A stretch of 64,000 nt of DNA from Myxococcota bacterium (GTDB taxonomy: Bacteria > Myxococcota_A > Bradymonadia > UBA7976 > UBA1532). The position numbers and the translations under genes are program-made. Position 1 is the first letter of the stretch, and every line of letters starts with the position of its first letter. The stretch spans positions 62,001 to 126,000 of the forward strand of contig JAKLJY010000003.1 in assembly GCA_023150895.1 (NCBI GenBank). Direction: 5' to 3'. This document shows, in pieces, positions 8,611-19,300 of the stretch. The notes under the pieces are model-generated. The model was not told the DNA's origin. It ran no database searches and saw only the letters and a program-made list of their open reading frames with translations.

Positions 8611-9615
8611 TCAGTGGATGGACGGGGGGCGGCCCTGATACGGATCGTGCATGTCGCGGGGCGGACGCAGGTCGTGGGCGATCTCGACGTCCTCCGCCAT
8701 GTCCGCGACCTCGAGTCCGGCGAGGTCGCGCATCCGCCGGGCCTGTTCGCGTCGTCGGCGCCGCCAGGCGAACACGAGAAGCGCACCGATGAGGACCCAG
8801 AAGGACGTACCGACGACGACGATGGGGATCCAGCCCCACCAGAACGTCAACCCCTCGCGCCACTCCGCCTCCAGCGTCGACAACGAACGCCCGTAGACCT
8901 CGGCCAGCACGGCCTCGAAGGGCTCCGGCCTCGTGCCGAGCGCACGAATGAACGCTTTGAAGCGCGCCTCCCCATACCGCGTCGCCAGGAAGCCGACGAA
9001 GTGAACGGACTGTGCGTAGCCGACCCCGATCCGGCCACCGCCCGGGGGATAGGCCCCGTCGAGTGCCGAGAGCGGCAGGAGTCGGTCGACCAGGGCCGCC
9101 TCGGTCAGCAACCAGATGCGCTCGAAAGCGACGGGCTCGGACTGGCGGATGGCCAGGCCCTCCGAGAACCAGATCGGCGCGCGTCCGGGCCCGGCCAGAC
9201 TGCCGAGCGCGACGTGGGAGATCTCGTGCTGGGCGGTCGTCAGCAACTCCTCGGCGGGGACGTCCGCCCGCAGAAAGATGGTCCGGTGTCCCGGAAACGC
9301 CAGACCCGCGGCCCACTCCGGCGGGCGACTGCCGGGGTGACGCCGGGCGACCGCGCTGAACATGTCCCGCTCGTCGGGCATGAGGGTGACGATCGTCTGT
9401 CCCTTGGCATCCGCACCGAGCTCGCCATAGATGCGGCCGTGCCAGGTCTCGATCTGGTCCACGAGGCGCTGGGCGAGGCCGGCGAGGTTCGGCGGATACT
9501 CGAGCCGGTAGTGGGCGGTCTCGAGCACGTCGAGCTCCGCCTCCGCCCGCGCGCCCCGCCCGGGGACGAGAGCCAGGAGGAGGCCGAGGAGCAGGCTGGC
9601 GAACATCCGCCTCAT
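8611..9615 (-). CDS. Membrane-anchored peptidase MA family metalloprotease
   Basis: 334 residues. An N-terminal signal sequence (hydrophobic 4-17, cleavage likely after ARA) places the catalytic part outside the cytoplasm. The gluzincin motif HEISH is at residues 130-134 and the third ligand Glu is in WFSEGLA near 152, as in the peptidase MA superfamily. A hydrophobic helix near residues 280-302 (WGWIPIVVVGTSFWVLIGAL) is followed by a run of Arg, so the protein should be anchored with a short basic cytoplasmic tail. The start ATG overlaps the stop of the yggU-like gene, and it is the last gene of the maf-yggS/proC operon. The substrate is unknown. Confidence 0.85.
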   Translation of the reverse strand: MRRMFASLLLGLLLALVPGRGARAEAELDVLETAHYRLEYPPNLAGLAQRLVDQIETWHGRIYGELGADAKGQTIVTLMPDERDMFSAVARRHPGSRPPEWAAGLAFPGHRTIFLRADVPAEELLTTAQHEISHVALGSLAGPGRAPIWFSEGLAIRQSEPVAFERIWLLTEAALVDRLLPLSALDGAYPPGGGRIGVGYAQSVHFVGFLATRYGEARFKAFIRALGTRPEPFEAVLAEVYGRSLSTLEAEWREGLTFWWGWIPIVVVGTSFWVLIGALLVFAWRRRRREQARRMRDLAGLEVADMAEDVEIAHDLRPPRDMHDPYQGRPPSIH

Positions 9616-9926
9616 GGCGACGCCTCCGGGAGGTGCGGCCCGAGGCGCGCGGTGAGTTCTTCGGCGGACAGACCCCGAAAGGCAACCGACTTTTCTCGCG
9701 CCGAATGACCGCTGATTACCTCGACGTCGCCCCGCGCGACCCCGACGAGTTCCGCGAGGAAATGCATGAGCGCATCGTTGGCCGCCCCCTCGACGGGCGG
9801 CGCGGTCAGCGCAATCCGGAGACGGTCGCCGTGGAAGCCTTCGAGACCCGCGCGTCGGGCACGGGGCTGGACGCGTACCCGGAGGACCGCGCCCTGCTTT
9901 CCGGACGTGATGTGTGGCGTCGCCAC
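9612..9926 (-). CDS. yggU: YggU/DUF167 family protein
   Basis: 104 residues from a GTG start 2 bases after the DivIVA-like gene. Recognised by LRVRVQPRARRAGLEGFHGDRLRI, then the very typical APPVEGAANDALMHFLAELVGV and GHSAREKSVAF. DUF167 proteins are small alpha/beta folds of unknown biochemical role. They are commonly encoded beside yggS and proC in bacteria, the same neighbourhood as here. The stop overlaps the next start (ATGA), so it is translationally coupled to the metalloprotease gene. Confidence 0.9.
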   Translation of the reverse strand: MATPHITSGKQGAVLRVRVQPRARRAGLEGFHGDRLRIALTAPPVEGAANDALMHFLAELVGVARGDVEVISGHSAREKSVAFRGLSAEELTARLGPHLPEASP

Positions 9927-9928
9927 GA

Positions 9929-10441
9929 TCAGGTCCGGCGGCCCGGTGACGGACGCGCGTCGAGGCCCGCGGACAACGACTCGCGGTCCTCGTCGATGGC
10001 CGCTTGCGTGTCGAGCAGACGCCGGTGGCTCTCCAGGATGGATCGAATCTCGACCACGAGCCGCGCCTTCTGCCGCCGCAGGTCGCCGATCTCGCCATTC
10101 AGCGAGACGCTGCGCTCCTGGGCGTCGAGGACGATGCGCTGTGCCTTGAGCTGCGCCTCGGCGGCGACGAGTTCCGCCTCCTTCTTCGCGGACTCCTTGA
10201 TCTCGTCGGTCATGCGCCCGGCCGAAACGAGCGCCTCGCGCAACTGCGCCTCGTGCTCCCGGAACTCGGCGATCTGCGCGTCCTTGCGCCGAATCTCCTC
10301 TTTGAGACCGTTGTTCTCGCGGAGGAGCTCTTCCATCTCGCGCGAGACGAGATCGAGGAACCGGTGGACCTCTTCGGGATCGCAGCCGCGGAAGACCCGC
10401 TGGAACTGCTGCTGGTCGACGTCGAGCGGGGTGATCTTCAC
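9929..10441 (-). CDS. DivIVA-domain coiled-coil protein
   Basis: 170 residues from a GTG that overlaps the proC stop (GTGA). The N-terminus KITPLDVDQQQFQRVFRGCDPEEVHRFLD matches the DivIVA/GpsB membrane-binding domain, in which 'I.p.DI....F....rGyd..EVd.FLd' is typical. From about residue 30 to 150 it is a long charged coiled coil (EELLRENNGLKEEIRRKDAQ). DivIVA proteins sense membrane curvature at poles and septa. In the yggS-proC neighbourhood of other bacteria a DivIVA gene is also common. Here it is inferred to tether division or envelope factors. Confidence 0.85.
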   Translation of the reverse strand: MKITPLDVDQQQFQRVFRGCDPEEVHRFLDLVSREMEELLRENNGLKEEIRRKDAQIAEFREHEAQLREALVSAGRMTDEIKESAKKEAELVAAEAQLKAQRIVLDAQERSVSLNGEIGDLRRQKARLVVEIRSILESHRRLLDTQAAIDEDRESLSAGLDARPSPGRRT

Positions 10442-11265
10442 GTTCTCTCGAGCTCCCGGGAACGGTCTGCTGCTGCAGCGACGGCGTCGAGGAGCGCGCC
10501 GCGGAATGCGCGCGACTCCAGAACCTGCAGACCGCGGATGGTCGTCCCGGCCGGCGAAGTCACCTCGTCTTTCAGCGTGGACGGCACCGCGCCGGGAACC
10601 CCGGCCAGCGCCGCCGCTCCGGCAAAGGTGTGCACGACGAGCCGCCGCGCAAGGTCTCGCGGCAAGCCCGCCGCCACCCCGCCGTCCGCGAGGGCCTCCA
10701 TCGCGGCGAAGAGGAAGGCCGGGCCGCTCGCGGACAGGGCCGTGACCCCGTGGAACAGGGCTTCGTCCGGGATGGTGGTCACCTCCCCCACGACCTCGAA
10801 GAGCCGGACCACGCGGGCGATGTCCTCGGGCATCTCGTCCGGCGTCGCAAGGACGGCCGTGAAGCCCCGCCCGACGCGGCAGGCAGTGTTCGGCATCACC
10901 CGCACGAGCCGTGCGGGCGAGGCGACGAGCCGGGCGCGCGGCGTCCCGGCCACCGTGGAGATCAGCACCTGCCCGAGCTGAAACGACAGGGACGCCAGGA
11001 GTCTGGCCGCCTGCGCAGGCTTGACGGCGAGGATGATCGTGTCCGCCTCGGAGGCCACCTCTCCGGGGGTCGCCGGCCGCACCCCACGCCGAGCGGCGAG
11101 CGCCTGCGCCGTGACCGGATCGGCCACGAGCACCCGCTCCGGTTCGACGAGCCCGGCGTCCAGCCACCCGCCGAGGAGCGCCCCGCCGAGCTGACCGCAC
11201 CCCAGAAAGCCGACCGTACCAAGGGCCAAAGGCACCATCGTCCCCGTCTCGAGAGAGTCACTCAT
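10438..11265 (-). CDS. proC: Pyrroline-5-carboxylate reductase
   Basis: 275 residues, the usual length. The N-terminal Rossmann motif is GTVGFLGCGQLGGALLGGW (residues 16-34). The characteristic VMPNTACRVGRG and the C-terminal ALSASGPAFLFAAMEALADGG plus LKDEVTSPAGTTIRGL are the substrate-binding and proline-synthesis signature. It catalyses the last step of proline synthesis, reducing pyrroline-5-carboxylate with NAD(P)H in the cytosol. The first 15 residues look like a short extension; an internal ATG at residue 10 is an alternative start. It overlaps the Maf-YggS stop and the DivIVA-like start, so it is embedded in a coupled operon. Confidence 0.95.
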   Translation of the reverse strand: MSDSLETGTMVPLALGTVGFLGCGQLGGALLGGWLDAGLVEPERVLVADPVTAQALAARRGVRPATPGEVASEADTIILAVKPAQAARLLASLSFQLGQVLISTVAGTPRARLVASPARLVRVMPNTACRVGRGFTAVLATPDEMPEDIARVVRLFEVVGEVTTIPDEALFHGVTALSASGPAFLFAAMEALADGGVAAGLPRDLARRLVVHTFAGAAALAGVPGAVPSTLKDEVTSPAGTTIRGLQVLESRAFRGALLDAVAAAADRSRELERT

Positions 11266-12581
11266 CCGTTCGTCTCCGTCGTGTTCGTGCTGGGCGCCAC
11301 GCTCGCCGCATGCCGCGGCCCGAAGAGCGCGCTGCCGATCCGCACGTGGGTCGCGCCCTCGGCGATGGCCTGATCGAAGTCGCCCGACATCCCCATCGAG
11401 AGCCAGGGCAGCGGTCGATCCGCCGTCGCATGTTCGTCCCGCAGGGCGCGAAGCGCGGCAAAGTGGCGGCGAGATTCGAAGAGAGGCCCGTCGGGCGGGA
11501 CCGTCATCAGCCCGCGAATCGTCAGCGCCGAGCAGGACGAGATCGACGCGAGAAACGCGCCGAGTTCGCCGGGCGGAATGCCGGACTTCTGCGCCTCTTC
11601 ACCCACGTTCACCTGAACGCACACGTCCAGCGACCGCCCGGCCCGGCGTGCCTCTCGATCGAGGGCGGTGGCAGCCGAACCGGAGTCGAGCGCGTGGACC
11701 GCCGCGACGAACGGCGCCAGGTATTTCGCTTTGTTGCTCTGCAGATGCCCGATGAAATGCCACCGCGCCGGAATCCGCGCGGCCTCCAGTTCCACGGCCT
11801 TGTCGCGCCATTCCTGCACGTAGTTCTCACCGATGTCCGGCACGCCGGCCGTGACCATCTCCGCGATCGCATGCGTGGACTGAGTCTTGCCGACGGCCAC
11901 CAGCGTCACGGCCGAGGCCGAACGGCCGACCGCCTGCGCAGCGGCCGCCATCCGCGCGCGAATCCCCCCGACTCGCCGCAGGAGCGGTGTCCTTGCGGGG
12001 ATCGCGCCGCTCGCCTCGAGCGCACTCAAGACGGGCTCGACGGGGAGGCCGACGACGGTATCGTATCGACCGTCGACGGTGGCGACGAAAGCCCCCGCCA
12101 GGCCCTGGATGCCGTACGCACCTGCCTTGTCCATCGGTTCGCCGCTCGCGACGTATCGGCGGATCTCGTCGGTCGAGAGTTCGCGAAACGTCACGCGAGT
12201 CCGGTCGACCCCGGTCAGCGGTTCTCCAAAGGGCCCTTGCACCGCAAACGCCGTCAGGACCTCGTGGGTGCGACCCGACAACGCGCGAAGCATGGCCTCT
12301 GCCTCGTGCGCGGTCGCCGGCTTCCCGAGGATCGCGCCTTCGAGCACCACGACGGTATCGGCCGCCACGACGGTCGAATCGGCCGGCGCGCCCCCGGAAT
12401 GCCGGACCGCCCGGGCCTTCTCGGCCGCAATGCGCAGGGCATACGCCGCCGGGGCCTCGCCCTCGACGGGCACCTCCGGGAGGTCGGCAGGCAGGACGGC
12501 AGCAGCGACGTCGGCAGCGGCGAGCATGACCCGCCGACGGGGCGAGGCGGAGGCGAGAATCACCCGGGGCGGTGTGGACAT
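11262..12581 (-). CDS. Maf nucleotide pyrophosphatase-YggS PLP-binding fusion protein
   Basis: One uninterrupted 439-residue frame encodes two normally separate proteins. Residues 1-200 are Maf, a nucleotide pyrophosphatase: VILASASPRRR, VVAADTVVVLEGAILGKPAT, GRTHEV, EPMDKAGAYGIQGLAGAF and VVGLPVE. After a linker of about 10 residues, the rest is YggS/PLPBP: VTLVAVGKTQ (PLP lysine), IGENYVQEW, WHFIGHLQSNK, VNVGEEAQKSGI, GLMTVPP and SMGMSGDF near the C-terminus. Both halves look complete and catalytically intact. The start is ATG at 12581, next to the predicted transcription start, so the mRNA may be nearly leaderless. It heads the operon with proC, the DivIVA-like gene and yggU. PLP homeostasis plus house-cleaning of non-canonical NTPs is inferred. 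Confidence 0.88.
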   Translation of the reverse strand: MSTPPRVILASASPRRRVMLAAADVAAAVLPADLPEVPVEGEAPAAYALRIAAEKARAVRHSGGAPADSTVVAADTVVVLEGAILGKPATAHEAEAMLRALSGRTHEVLTAFAVQGPFGEPLTGVDRTRVTFRELSTDEIRRYVASGEPMDKAGAYGIQGLAGAFVATVDGRYDTVVGLPVEPVLSALEASGAIPARTPLLRRVGGIRARMAAAAQAVGRSASAVTLVAVGKTQSTHAIAEMVTAGVPDIGENYVQEWRDKAVELEAARIPARWHFIGHLQSNKAKYLAPFVAAVHALDSGSAATALDREARRAGRSLDVCVQVNVGEEAQKSGIPPGELGAFLASISSCSALTIRGLMTVPPDGPLFESRRHFAALRALRDEHATADRPLPWLSMGMSGDFDQAIAEGATHVRIGSALFGPRHAASVAPSTNTTETNG

Positions 12582-12611
12582 CGGCAGCATCAAATCCAAG
12601 GCCAGGGGTGG

Positions 12612-12628
12612 TGTCAAAACTGTTGACA
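12612..12628. promoter_or_regulatory. Back-to-back -35 hexamers of divergent lexA and maf-yggS promoters
   Basis: TGTCAA at 12612-12617 is the reverse complement of TTGACA, and TTGACA lies at 12623-12628, giving a perfect inverted repeat around 5 bases. Rightward, the hexamer is followed after 17-18 bases by a weak -10 (TACGAA). Leftward, after 17 bases comes TTTGAT, placing the start of transcription near 12581, the Maf-YggS start codon. Inferred from hexamer matches only. Confidence 0.55.
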
Positions 12629-12630
12629 GT

Positions 12631-12679
12631 CTGATCGAACGTTCAGTACGAACCCGTCATACATGAATGTCCGTTCAGT
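12631..12679 (+). promoter_or_regulatory. Two putative LexA operators upstream of lexA
   Basis: Two 17-base elements end in CGTTCAGT: one at 12631-12647, in the spacer of the lexA promoter, and one at 12663-12679, just before the lexA ribosome-binding site. By my recollection of the M. xanthus LexA motif (CTRHAMRYBYGTTCAGS), they match about 13 and 14 of 17 positions. The first also contains GAACGTTC. Position and repetition fit lexA autoregulation. Confidence 0.6.
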
Positions 12680-12691
12680 GGAGTGCGCGGT

Positions 12692-13348
12692 ATGAAGGGC
12701 CTCACGCGTCGTCAGCAGGAGATTCTCGACTACATCAGCACGTCCATCCAGGGGCGCGGCTATCCGCCGACGATTCGCGAGATCGGCAAGCACATGGGCA
12801 TCCGATCGACGAACGGCGTCAACGACCACCTCAAAGCCCTCGAGCGCAAGGGTTTCCTGACGCGCGACGACCTGAAGAGCCGCGCGATCCGGCCCATCGG
12901 CGGCGAAGTCGAACCCGAGGAGGACGTCATCGCCTTCGAGGGCGCAACCGACGACGATCTGGTCGACGTCCCGGTCCTGGGCCGTGTCGCGGCGGGCGCG
13001 CCCATTCTGGCGGTCGAGGACGCCGAAGATCGCGTGCGCATCGACAAGGTCCTCCTCGGCGGACGTCGCGAAGTCTTCGCGCTGCGCATCTGCGGGGACT
13101 CCATGATCGAGGACGGCATCTTCGATGGCGACTTCGTCTTCATCGAGAAGACCCCGAGCGCGCGTCCGGGCGAGATCGTCATCGTCCTGATCGAAGACGA
13201 GGCCACCTGCAAGCGTTTCTACCCGGAGGGCGACCGCATCCGCCTGCAACCGGCAAACAGCGCCATGGCGCCGATCTACATCCACAAGAGCCACTTTCGG
13301 CAGACGCAGATCATGGGTCGCGTCGTCGGCGTCTATCGGCAGATCTGA
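12692..13348 (+). CDS. lexA: LexA SOS repressor
   Basis: 218 residues. The winged-helix N-terminus has the family pattern [26 protein letters not shown] and [13 protein letters not shown]. The autocleavage bond Ala-Gly is in VAAGAP (about residues 101-102), the catalytic Ser in CGDSMIEDG (about 137) and the Lys in ATCKRF (about 174). It represses DNA-damage genes and is cleaved with RecA help. ATG at 12692 is preferred because GGAG lies 8 bases upstream; a GTG at 12683 is the alternative. Two candidate operators precede it. It is divergent from the Maf-YggS operon and followed by the groE locus. Confidence 0.95.
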   Translation: MKGLTRRQQEILDYISTSIQGRGYPPTIREIGKHMGIRSTNGVNDHLKALERKGFLTRDDLKSRAIRPIGGEVEPEEDVIAFEGATDDDLVDVPVLGRVAAGAPILAVEDAEDRVRIDKVLLGGRREVFALRICGDSMIEDGIFDGDFVFIEKTPSARPGEIVIVLIEDEATCKRFYPEGDRIRLQPANSAMAPIYIHKSHFRQTQIMGRVVGVYRQI

Positions 13349-13383
13349 AGCACGCCGGCGTCGGCGCTCCCTCGACCGGAGTG

Positions 13384-13410
13384 CTGGCACTCCCCCCCGC
13401 CGAGTGCTGA
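13384..13410 (+). promoter_or_regulatory. CIRCE element (HrcA operator)
   Basis: CTGGCACTC at 13384-13392, nine bases, then GAGTGCTGA at 13402-13410: a near-perfect match to the CIRCE consensus TTAGCACTC-N9-GAGTGCTAA. HrcA repressor binds this element in front of groE and dnaK operons. It lies 36 bases after lexA and about 160 bases before groES. Confidence 0.85.
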
Positions 13411-13476
13411 ATACGCTTCATTTTCCCTCCTGATTTCAAGCATTTCCGAATCAGGCATTTTTTCGGGAACCGCCGC

Positions 13477-13504
13477 TTGACACCTCGGGCGACGTGATTA
13501 GAGT
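13477..13504 (+). promoter_or_regulatory. Probable groESL promoter
   Basis: TTGACA at 13477-13482 and TAGAGT at 13499-13504, with a 16-base spacer, 66 bases upstream of the groES ATG. The consensus -35 suggests a strong housekeeping promoter. It is about 67 bases downstream of CIRCE, further than usual, so a second promoter nearer the operator is possible. Confidence 0.6.
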
Positions 13505-13570
13505 CCCCGCCGCTCGGGCCACTTCGCCCGGAAATCAAACCTGCGTTCAGCGACTCCAGGAGAGAGCATC

Positions 13571-13861
13571 ATGAAGATTCGTCCCCTGTACGACCGCATC
13601 ATCGTCAAGCGGATCGAGGCCGAGACCACCACCAAGAGCGGCCTCATCATCCCCGACACCGCCAAGGAGAAGCCCATCGAGGGCGAGGTCGTGGCGGTGG
13701 GCAACGGCAAGGTGCTCGACGACGGCAACGTCCGCGCGCTCGAGGTCAAGGCCGGCGATCGCATCCTTTTCGGCAAGTACAGCGGCACCGAGATCAAGAT
13801 CGACGGGCAGGAGCACCTCATCCTCCGCGAAGACGAAGTCCTCGCGGTCGTCGAGCGCTGA
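13571..13861 (+). CDS. groES: Co-chaperonin GroES
   Basis: 96 residues, the standard size. The N-terminus [17 protein letters not shown], the mobile loop [16 protein letters not shown] and the C-terminal [17 protein letters not shown] with [13 protein letters not shown] are textbook GroES. It forms the heptameric lid of the GroEL folding chamber. GGAGAG precedes the ATG. It is first in a bicistronic unit with groEL, 64 bases upstream of it, and is probably under HrcA control through the CIRCE element. Confidence 0.97.
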   Translation: MKIRPLYDRIIVKRIEAETTTKSGLIIPDTAKEKPIEGEVVAVGNGKVLDDGNVRALEVKAGDRILFGKYSGTEIKIDGQEHLILREDEVLAVVER

Positions 13862-13874
13862 TTCACCCGGCTGA

Positions 13875-15563
<1,689 letters not shown>

Positions 15564-15570
15564 GCCCGCC

Positions 15571-15630
15571 CCGTCGGTTCGCCGACGGTCGAGACGCCCT
15601 GCGGCCCGTGGCCGTGGGGCGTTTTCATTT
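15571..15630 (+). terminator. groESL transcription terminator (two hairpins)
   Basis: First, CCGTCGG-TTCG-CCGACGG at 15571-15588 is a 7-bp stem with a UUCG tetraloop. Then ACGCCC (15594-15599) pairs with GGGCGT (15617-15622), enclosing CGGCC/GGCCG, and is followed directly by TTTCATTTT. The second is a good Rho-independent terminator. The region lies between convergent genes and may serve the leftward gene only weakly. Confidence 0.8.
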
Positions 15631-16302
15631 TCAGGGTTCGAAAAGCGACCCGAACGGGTCAATCTCGCGGTGCAGCGGACTCCGCGCGAGCGAGGACAGG
15701 ATCAGGTCCACCCAGAGGACGAGGTCCACATCGCGTTCCGGGCGACAGCGGAGTGCGACGTCTTCCCCGTGGCGGCCGACGGGACTGGCCAGCAACCGAA
15801 TCTCGGGCCCGCCTGCCCCGAGGCTGACCACGAGCGGGCACTCGGCCTCCCCGAGCGGCACGTCACCTCGCAAGCGAATCCCGAACGGAGAGACGTCGAC
15901 CACACGGACCGGCAACCCGCCGAGCTGTGCGTCGCCGCGCCAGGGCACGCGAGGATGCCGACGCACCTCGCCAGTCGCCCGCAGGAGATCCGCAAGGTGA
16001 TGCGCCTCGTCTTCCGGTTCGAGCCCGGGCTCGAGCCGCAACGCACCCCGGCCGACCGCCACATCGCTGCCTCCGCGGACGACGACCGCGAACCCCAACG
16101 CCGCAATCGCGCCGGCCAGGCTGTCCGCATCCGCCATGGTCCCGTCGAGCAGAACGAGGCCTGGCACTGCCACGCACATCCGCGCGACGGTCGAAACGTC
16201 GGGCCGGACATCGCGGGCGTCGATGCCCCGCACCGCCAGAGCGGCGGACAACGCCGGCGAGCACGGGCCGTCACCCACGACGAAGACGACCGCAGCGCTC
16301 AT
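15631..16302 (-). CDS. Receiver-like plus PilZ domain protein
   Basis: 223 residues. The N-terminal 115 residues look like an alternating alpha/beta receiver-type domain (AAVVFVVGDG, LVLLDGTMADAD). The C-terminal part carries PilZ signatures: RRHPRVPW near residue 117 (the RxxxR motif) and DVSPFGIRLRG near 140 (DxSxxG), which together bind cyclic di-GMP. The start ATG overlaps the stop of the MinD/FlhG-like gene (ATGA), so the two are co-translated. This suggests a c-di-GMP-responsive partner of that ATPase in polar localisation or motility. The receiver-like assignment is uncertain because the acidic cluster is not clear. Confidence 0.7.
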   Translation of the reverse strand: MSAAVVFVVGDGPCSPALSAALAVRGIDARDVRPDVSTVARMCVAVPGLVLLDGTMADADSLAGAIAALGFAVVVRGGSDVAVGRGALRLEPGLEPEDEAHHLADLLRATGEVRRHPRVPWRGDAQLGGLPVRVVDVSPFGIRLRGDVPLGEAECPLVVSLGAGGPEIRLLASPVGRHGEDVALRCRPERDVDLVLWVDLILSSLARSPLHREIDPFGSLFEP

Positions 16303-19300
16303 TCGCCCGCCCTGACGGCGGCCAGGCCGCCGCGCTCCACGCGAGCGACGAGATCGGCATGGGTTCGCTCCACCCGCTGTGCGATCGCGCCGGGGGTCGT
16401 CTCCGCGTACGCCTGTTCCAGGACGTGCATCGTCTTTCCCCCGTGGAGCACGATCTGCCGGACGGCCGAGCGGAGCGGGGCGAGATCGTTCGTGACGACC
16501 TGAACCCAACCGTCGGGCGAGGACACGGCCTGGTCGAACCCGATCCCGAAGTGGCCACGGTCACCGCGCGGGTCGTTCGGACCCAGCGTGCTCGGATCGT
16601 GGTGCCCGGAAGCGAGCTCGGCAGAGCCCCAGGGGTCGTCGTCGTCCGACCAAGACGGCTCACCCACGGGCATCGTCTCTGCCGCGACCTCGCGGGCCAG
16701 GGCCGCGGCGAGCCCGGGTGTCAGTCCAGGCAGCACCGGCTGCGAGCGTCCTCCGGGCGCTCCGGGCGCCGACGTCCGGACCCGCGGCAGCGCGGGCAGC
16801 GTCGGCCGCATGACGGGCACTGGTGCGCGAGGTGGCAATGTCGGCAGCGCGGGGTCCGGCCCGACGGCGGGGGCTCGAGGTGCCCCGAACTCCGGCCAGT
16901 CTAGGCTCGCGACCCCGAGGGCGGGCGGCAGCGGCTCGACCGCCAGCGGAGCGGGCACGGGAGCGTCGACCGGCCCCGCGGCCCGCTCAGGGGCATCCAG
17001 GCGGGGTTCGCCCGGTTCCGGCGCGCCATGGAGCTCATCTGCAAGGGCACCCCACCCCGACCACTCGTCGGGCTCCTCGAAATCGGTTGCGGCCGGATCG
17101 GTACGAGCGGTCGATGGCCCGGACGGGTGGGTCGGGCCACGGCCCGCCTCCTCCACGCCGTCATTGTCCGCACCGAACATCGCTGCGACCGTACTCGCCG
17201 GGATCCGGACGGTCTCCGACTCCGGCGGAGGCAGGCTCGAACGGACGTCGGACCAATCGATCGCCAACGGTTCCGCGTCCGGCTCGGGGACTGATCCGCC
17301 CTCTTGCTCGGTGGCGGGCACGCCGACGGGCGCCGTTGGGGCGGCGACCGACTCGAGTGGCGCCCAACTCCGGGCCGGCTCGAGCTCCGGATCGGGATCG
17401 AGTGTGTCGAGGGAGAAGCCGGCGAGCCAGTCATCGGCGTCGGCGGCGGGCACATCGGCGACCACGGGTAACGGCGACCGCTGATCCTCGAACTCGGGCA
17501 TCGGTGGAAACCCTGCAGCTCGAAGAGAACGATCGACGCTCCCGGTCGGCCGTTCGCCGATCGAAGGCGCGGAGGCCTCCGCCGGTGGGGACGCTGGCCT
17601 CGGTTCATCCTCGAGGTGTCCATCGTTTCCGGACGCGCCCTCGACGCGGGCGACGACCGGACCGTCCAGTGTCTCGGAGAACGCCTCGGGGATGAAGACG
17701 GGACCCTCGTTCGGGTCGCTTGCGCTCCAGTCGAGGCTCTCTTCCTCGGCGGCAAACGGGAGCGAGCCCTCGGTGGGGCCCGCCTCTTCGTCTTGCGCCC
17801 CGTCCGCCTCCGGGTCATGACCGGCCGTCGGGAGAACCCGGGGACGATGCCGGCCATCGAGACGGTTCGTCGCGGCATCGAGCGGATCGTCGTCCGGTGA
17901 CCGCCACGGGTCATCGCCGTCGGGGCCTGATTGATCTTCGAGACCGAGATCTCCCGCCACGGCCAGAAGGCTGGCCGCCCAATCGTCGAGTGCCGACGCC
18001 GATCCGGCGCCCCCGTTCGGTGCCAGCGGAGTCGCCGGCGCCTCCGGGTCCGCCCCCCCACTCGACGTGTCGGCCAGCGCAACGAGGACGTCGCTGTCGG
18101 CGCTCTCGGTAAAGAGCCCAGGCTCGTCCCCCGCCGTCAGCACGTCCGCCTCATGAAACGGGGACGGACGAGGGTCTGCGTTCGCCGCGTCCTCGGGCGG
18201 GCGATGCCACTCGGTCCCCGCGGGCGAATGCGTCTCGTCGGGGGTCGGTGCCGCGGAGGGCGGCGTCGCCGCAGCGGCGGTCGACGCCGACGCGGTCGGC
18301 TCATCGGGGGCCCCACCGGAACCGGGGCTCGGGTCGTTGAGGCCACCGGGAATCGGCGCGGCAGCGCCGACCGTCTCCGTACTCTCGAGCGCGATCAGGG
18401 CGTCCGACGATTCGTCGAGCGCCGTCGCCCGATCGCCGGCCGCCGCGGTCTCGAATGCGCTCTCTGCCGAGTCCCACGGCTGGACTTCGATGGGCGGCGC
18501 TGACTCGGAAAGTTCGGCGAGCATCTCGGGCTCGACCGACGAGGGGCTCGCGTCCTGGAGTGGCGGCCCGACCATCGTCTCGCTCGCTGCCGCCGTCTCG
18601 AGTCGAGCGGGCGTTTCGGGCGCGAGCTCCAACGCCCACTCGCCCGCCAGCGCGTCCGAAGGCTCCGCCGCGCCCTCCGGCGCCAGCTCGGATGGCGCCG
18701 CGGTCCCGGTGACCGTGGGTTCCGGGTCCGGCTCCGGCTCGGACGCGGGCTCGGGCGCCTGCGCCAATGCCGCGACCGGCTCGGGGGGCGCCCCGGTCGC
18801 GGTGACCGCCGGTTCCGGGTCCGGCTCCGGCTCGGACGCGGGGTCGGGTGCGGGCTCGGGCGCGGTCTCCGGCTCGAGCGCGGACTCCGGCACCAGTTCC
18901 AGCACCACCGCCGGCGCGGCCTCCACCACCGATTCGGGTGCCGCGGGACTCCCGACGACCGCCGAAACCGGCGCCTGCCCGGGCTCCGGCGACACGACCG
19001 AAAGGCGCTCGATGACCGGTTCGGGCGACGCGTCGGCCATGATGGGTCCCGCGATGTGCTCGGTCGCGCCAACGGCCGCTGAAGCCTCCGGGCGTTCTCC
19101 TCCCGGCGCCTGCGGCGCGGGCGCCGCTGGCCCGACGTGCAATGCAGGCTGCGACCCGCCGGTCGACCGAACACCGCCCGCTCTGGTGCCGTGCGACCCG
19201 GGCTGTGCGACACCCGCGGCACGCAGCGCCTCACCGAGGCTGTCCGGTCGATCCCCGTCCCGCGGCACGACCTCGTCGGCGGCGGGCGGGTCGAACTCGA

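Noticed and set aside
12620-12631. ACTGT-TG-ACAGT as an E. coli-type SOS box
   Set aside because: The E. coli box needs CTGT-N8-ACAG; here the gap is 2 bases and the match is explained by the -35 hexamer.
13441-13470. Weak hairpin with T-run downstream of lexA as a terminator
   Set aside because: The stem CCGAA/TTCGG is only five bases with a long loop and the T-run lies in it; not enough support.
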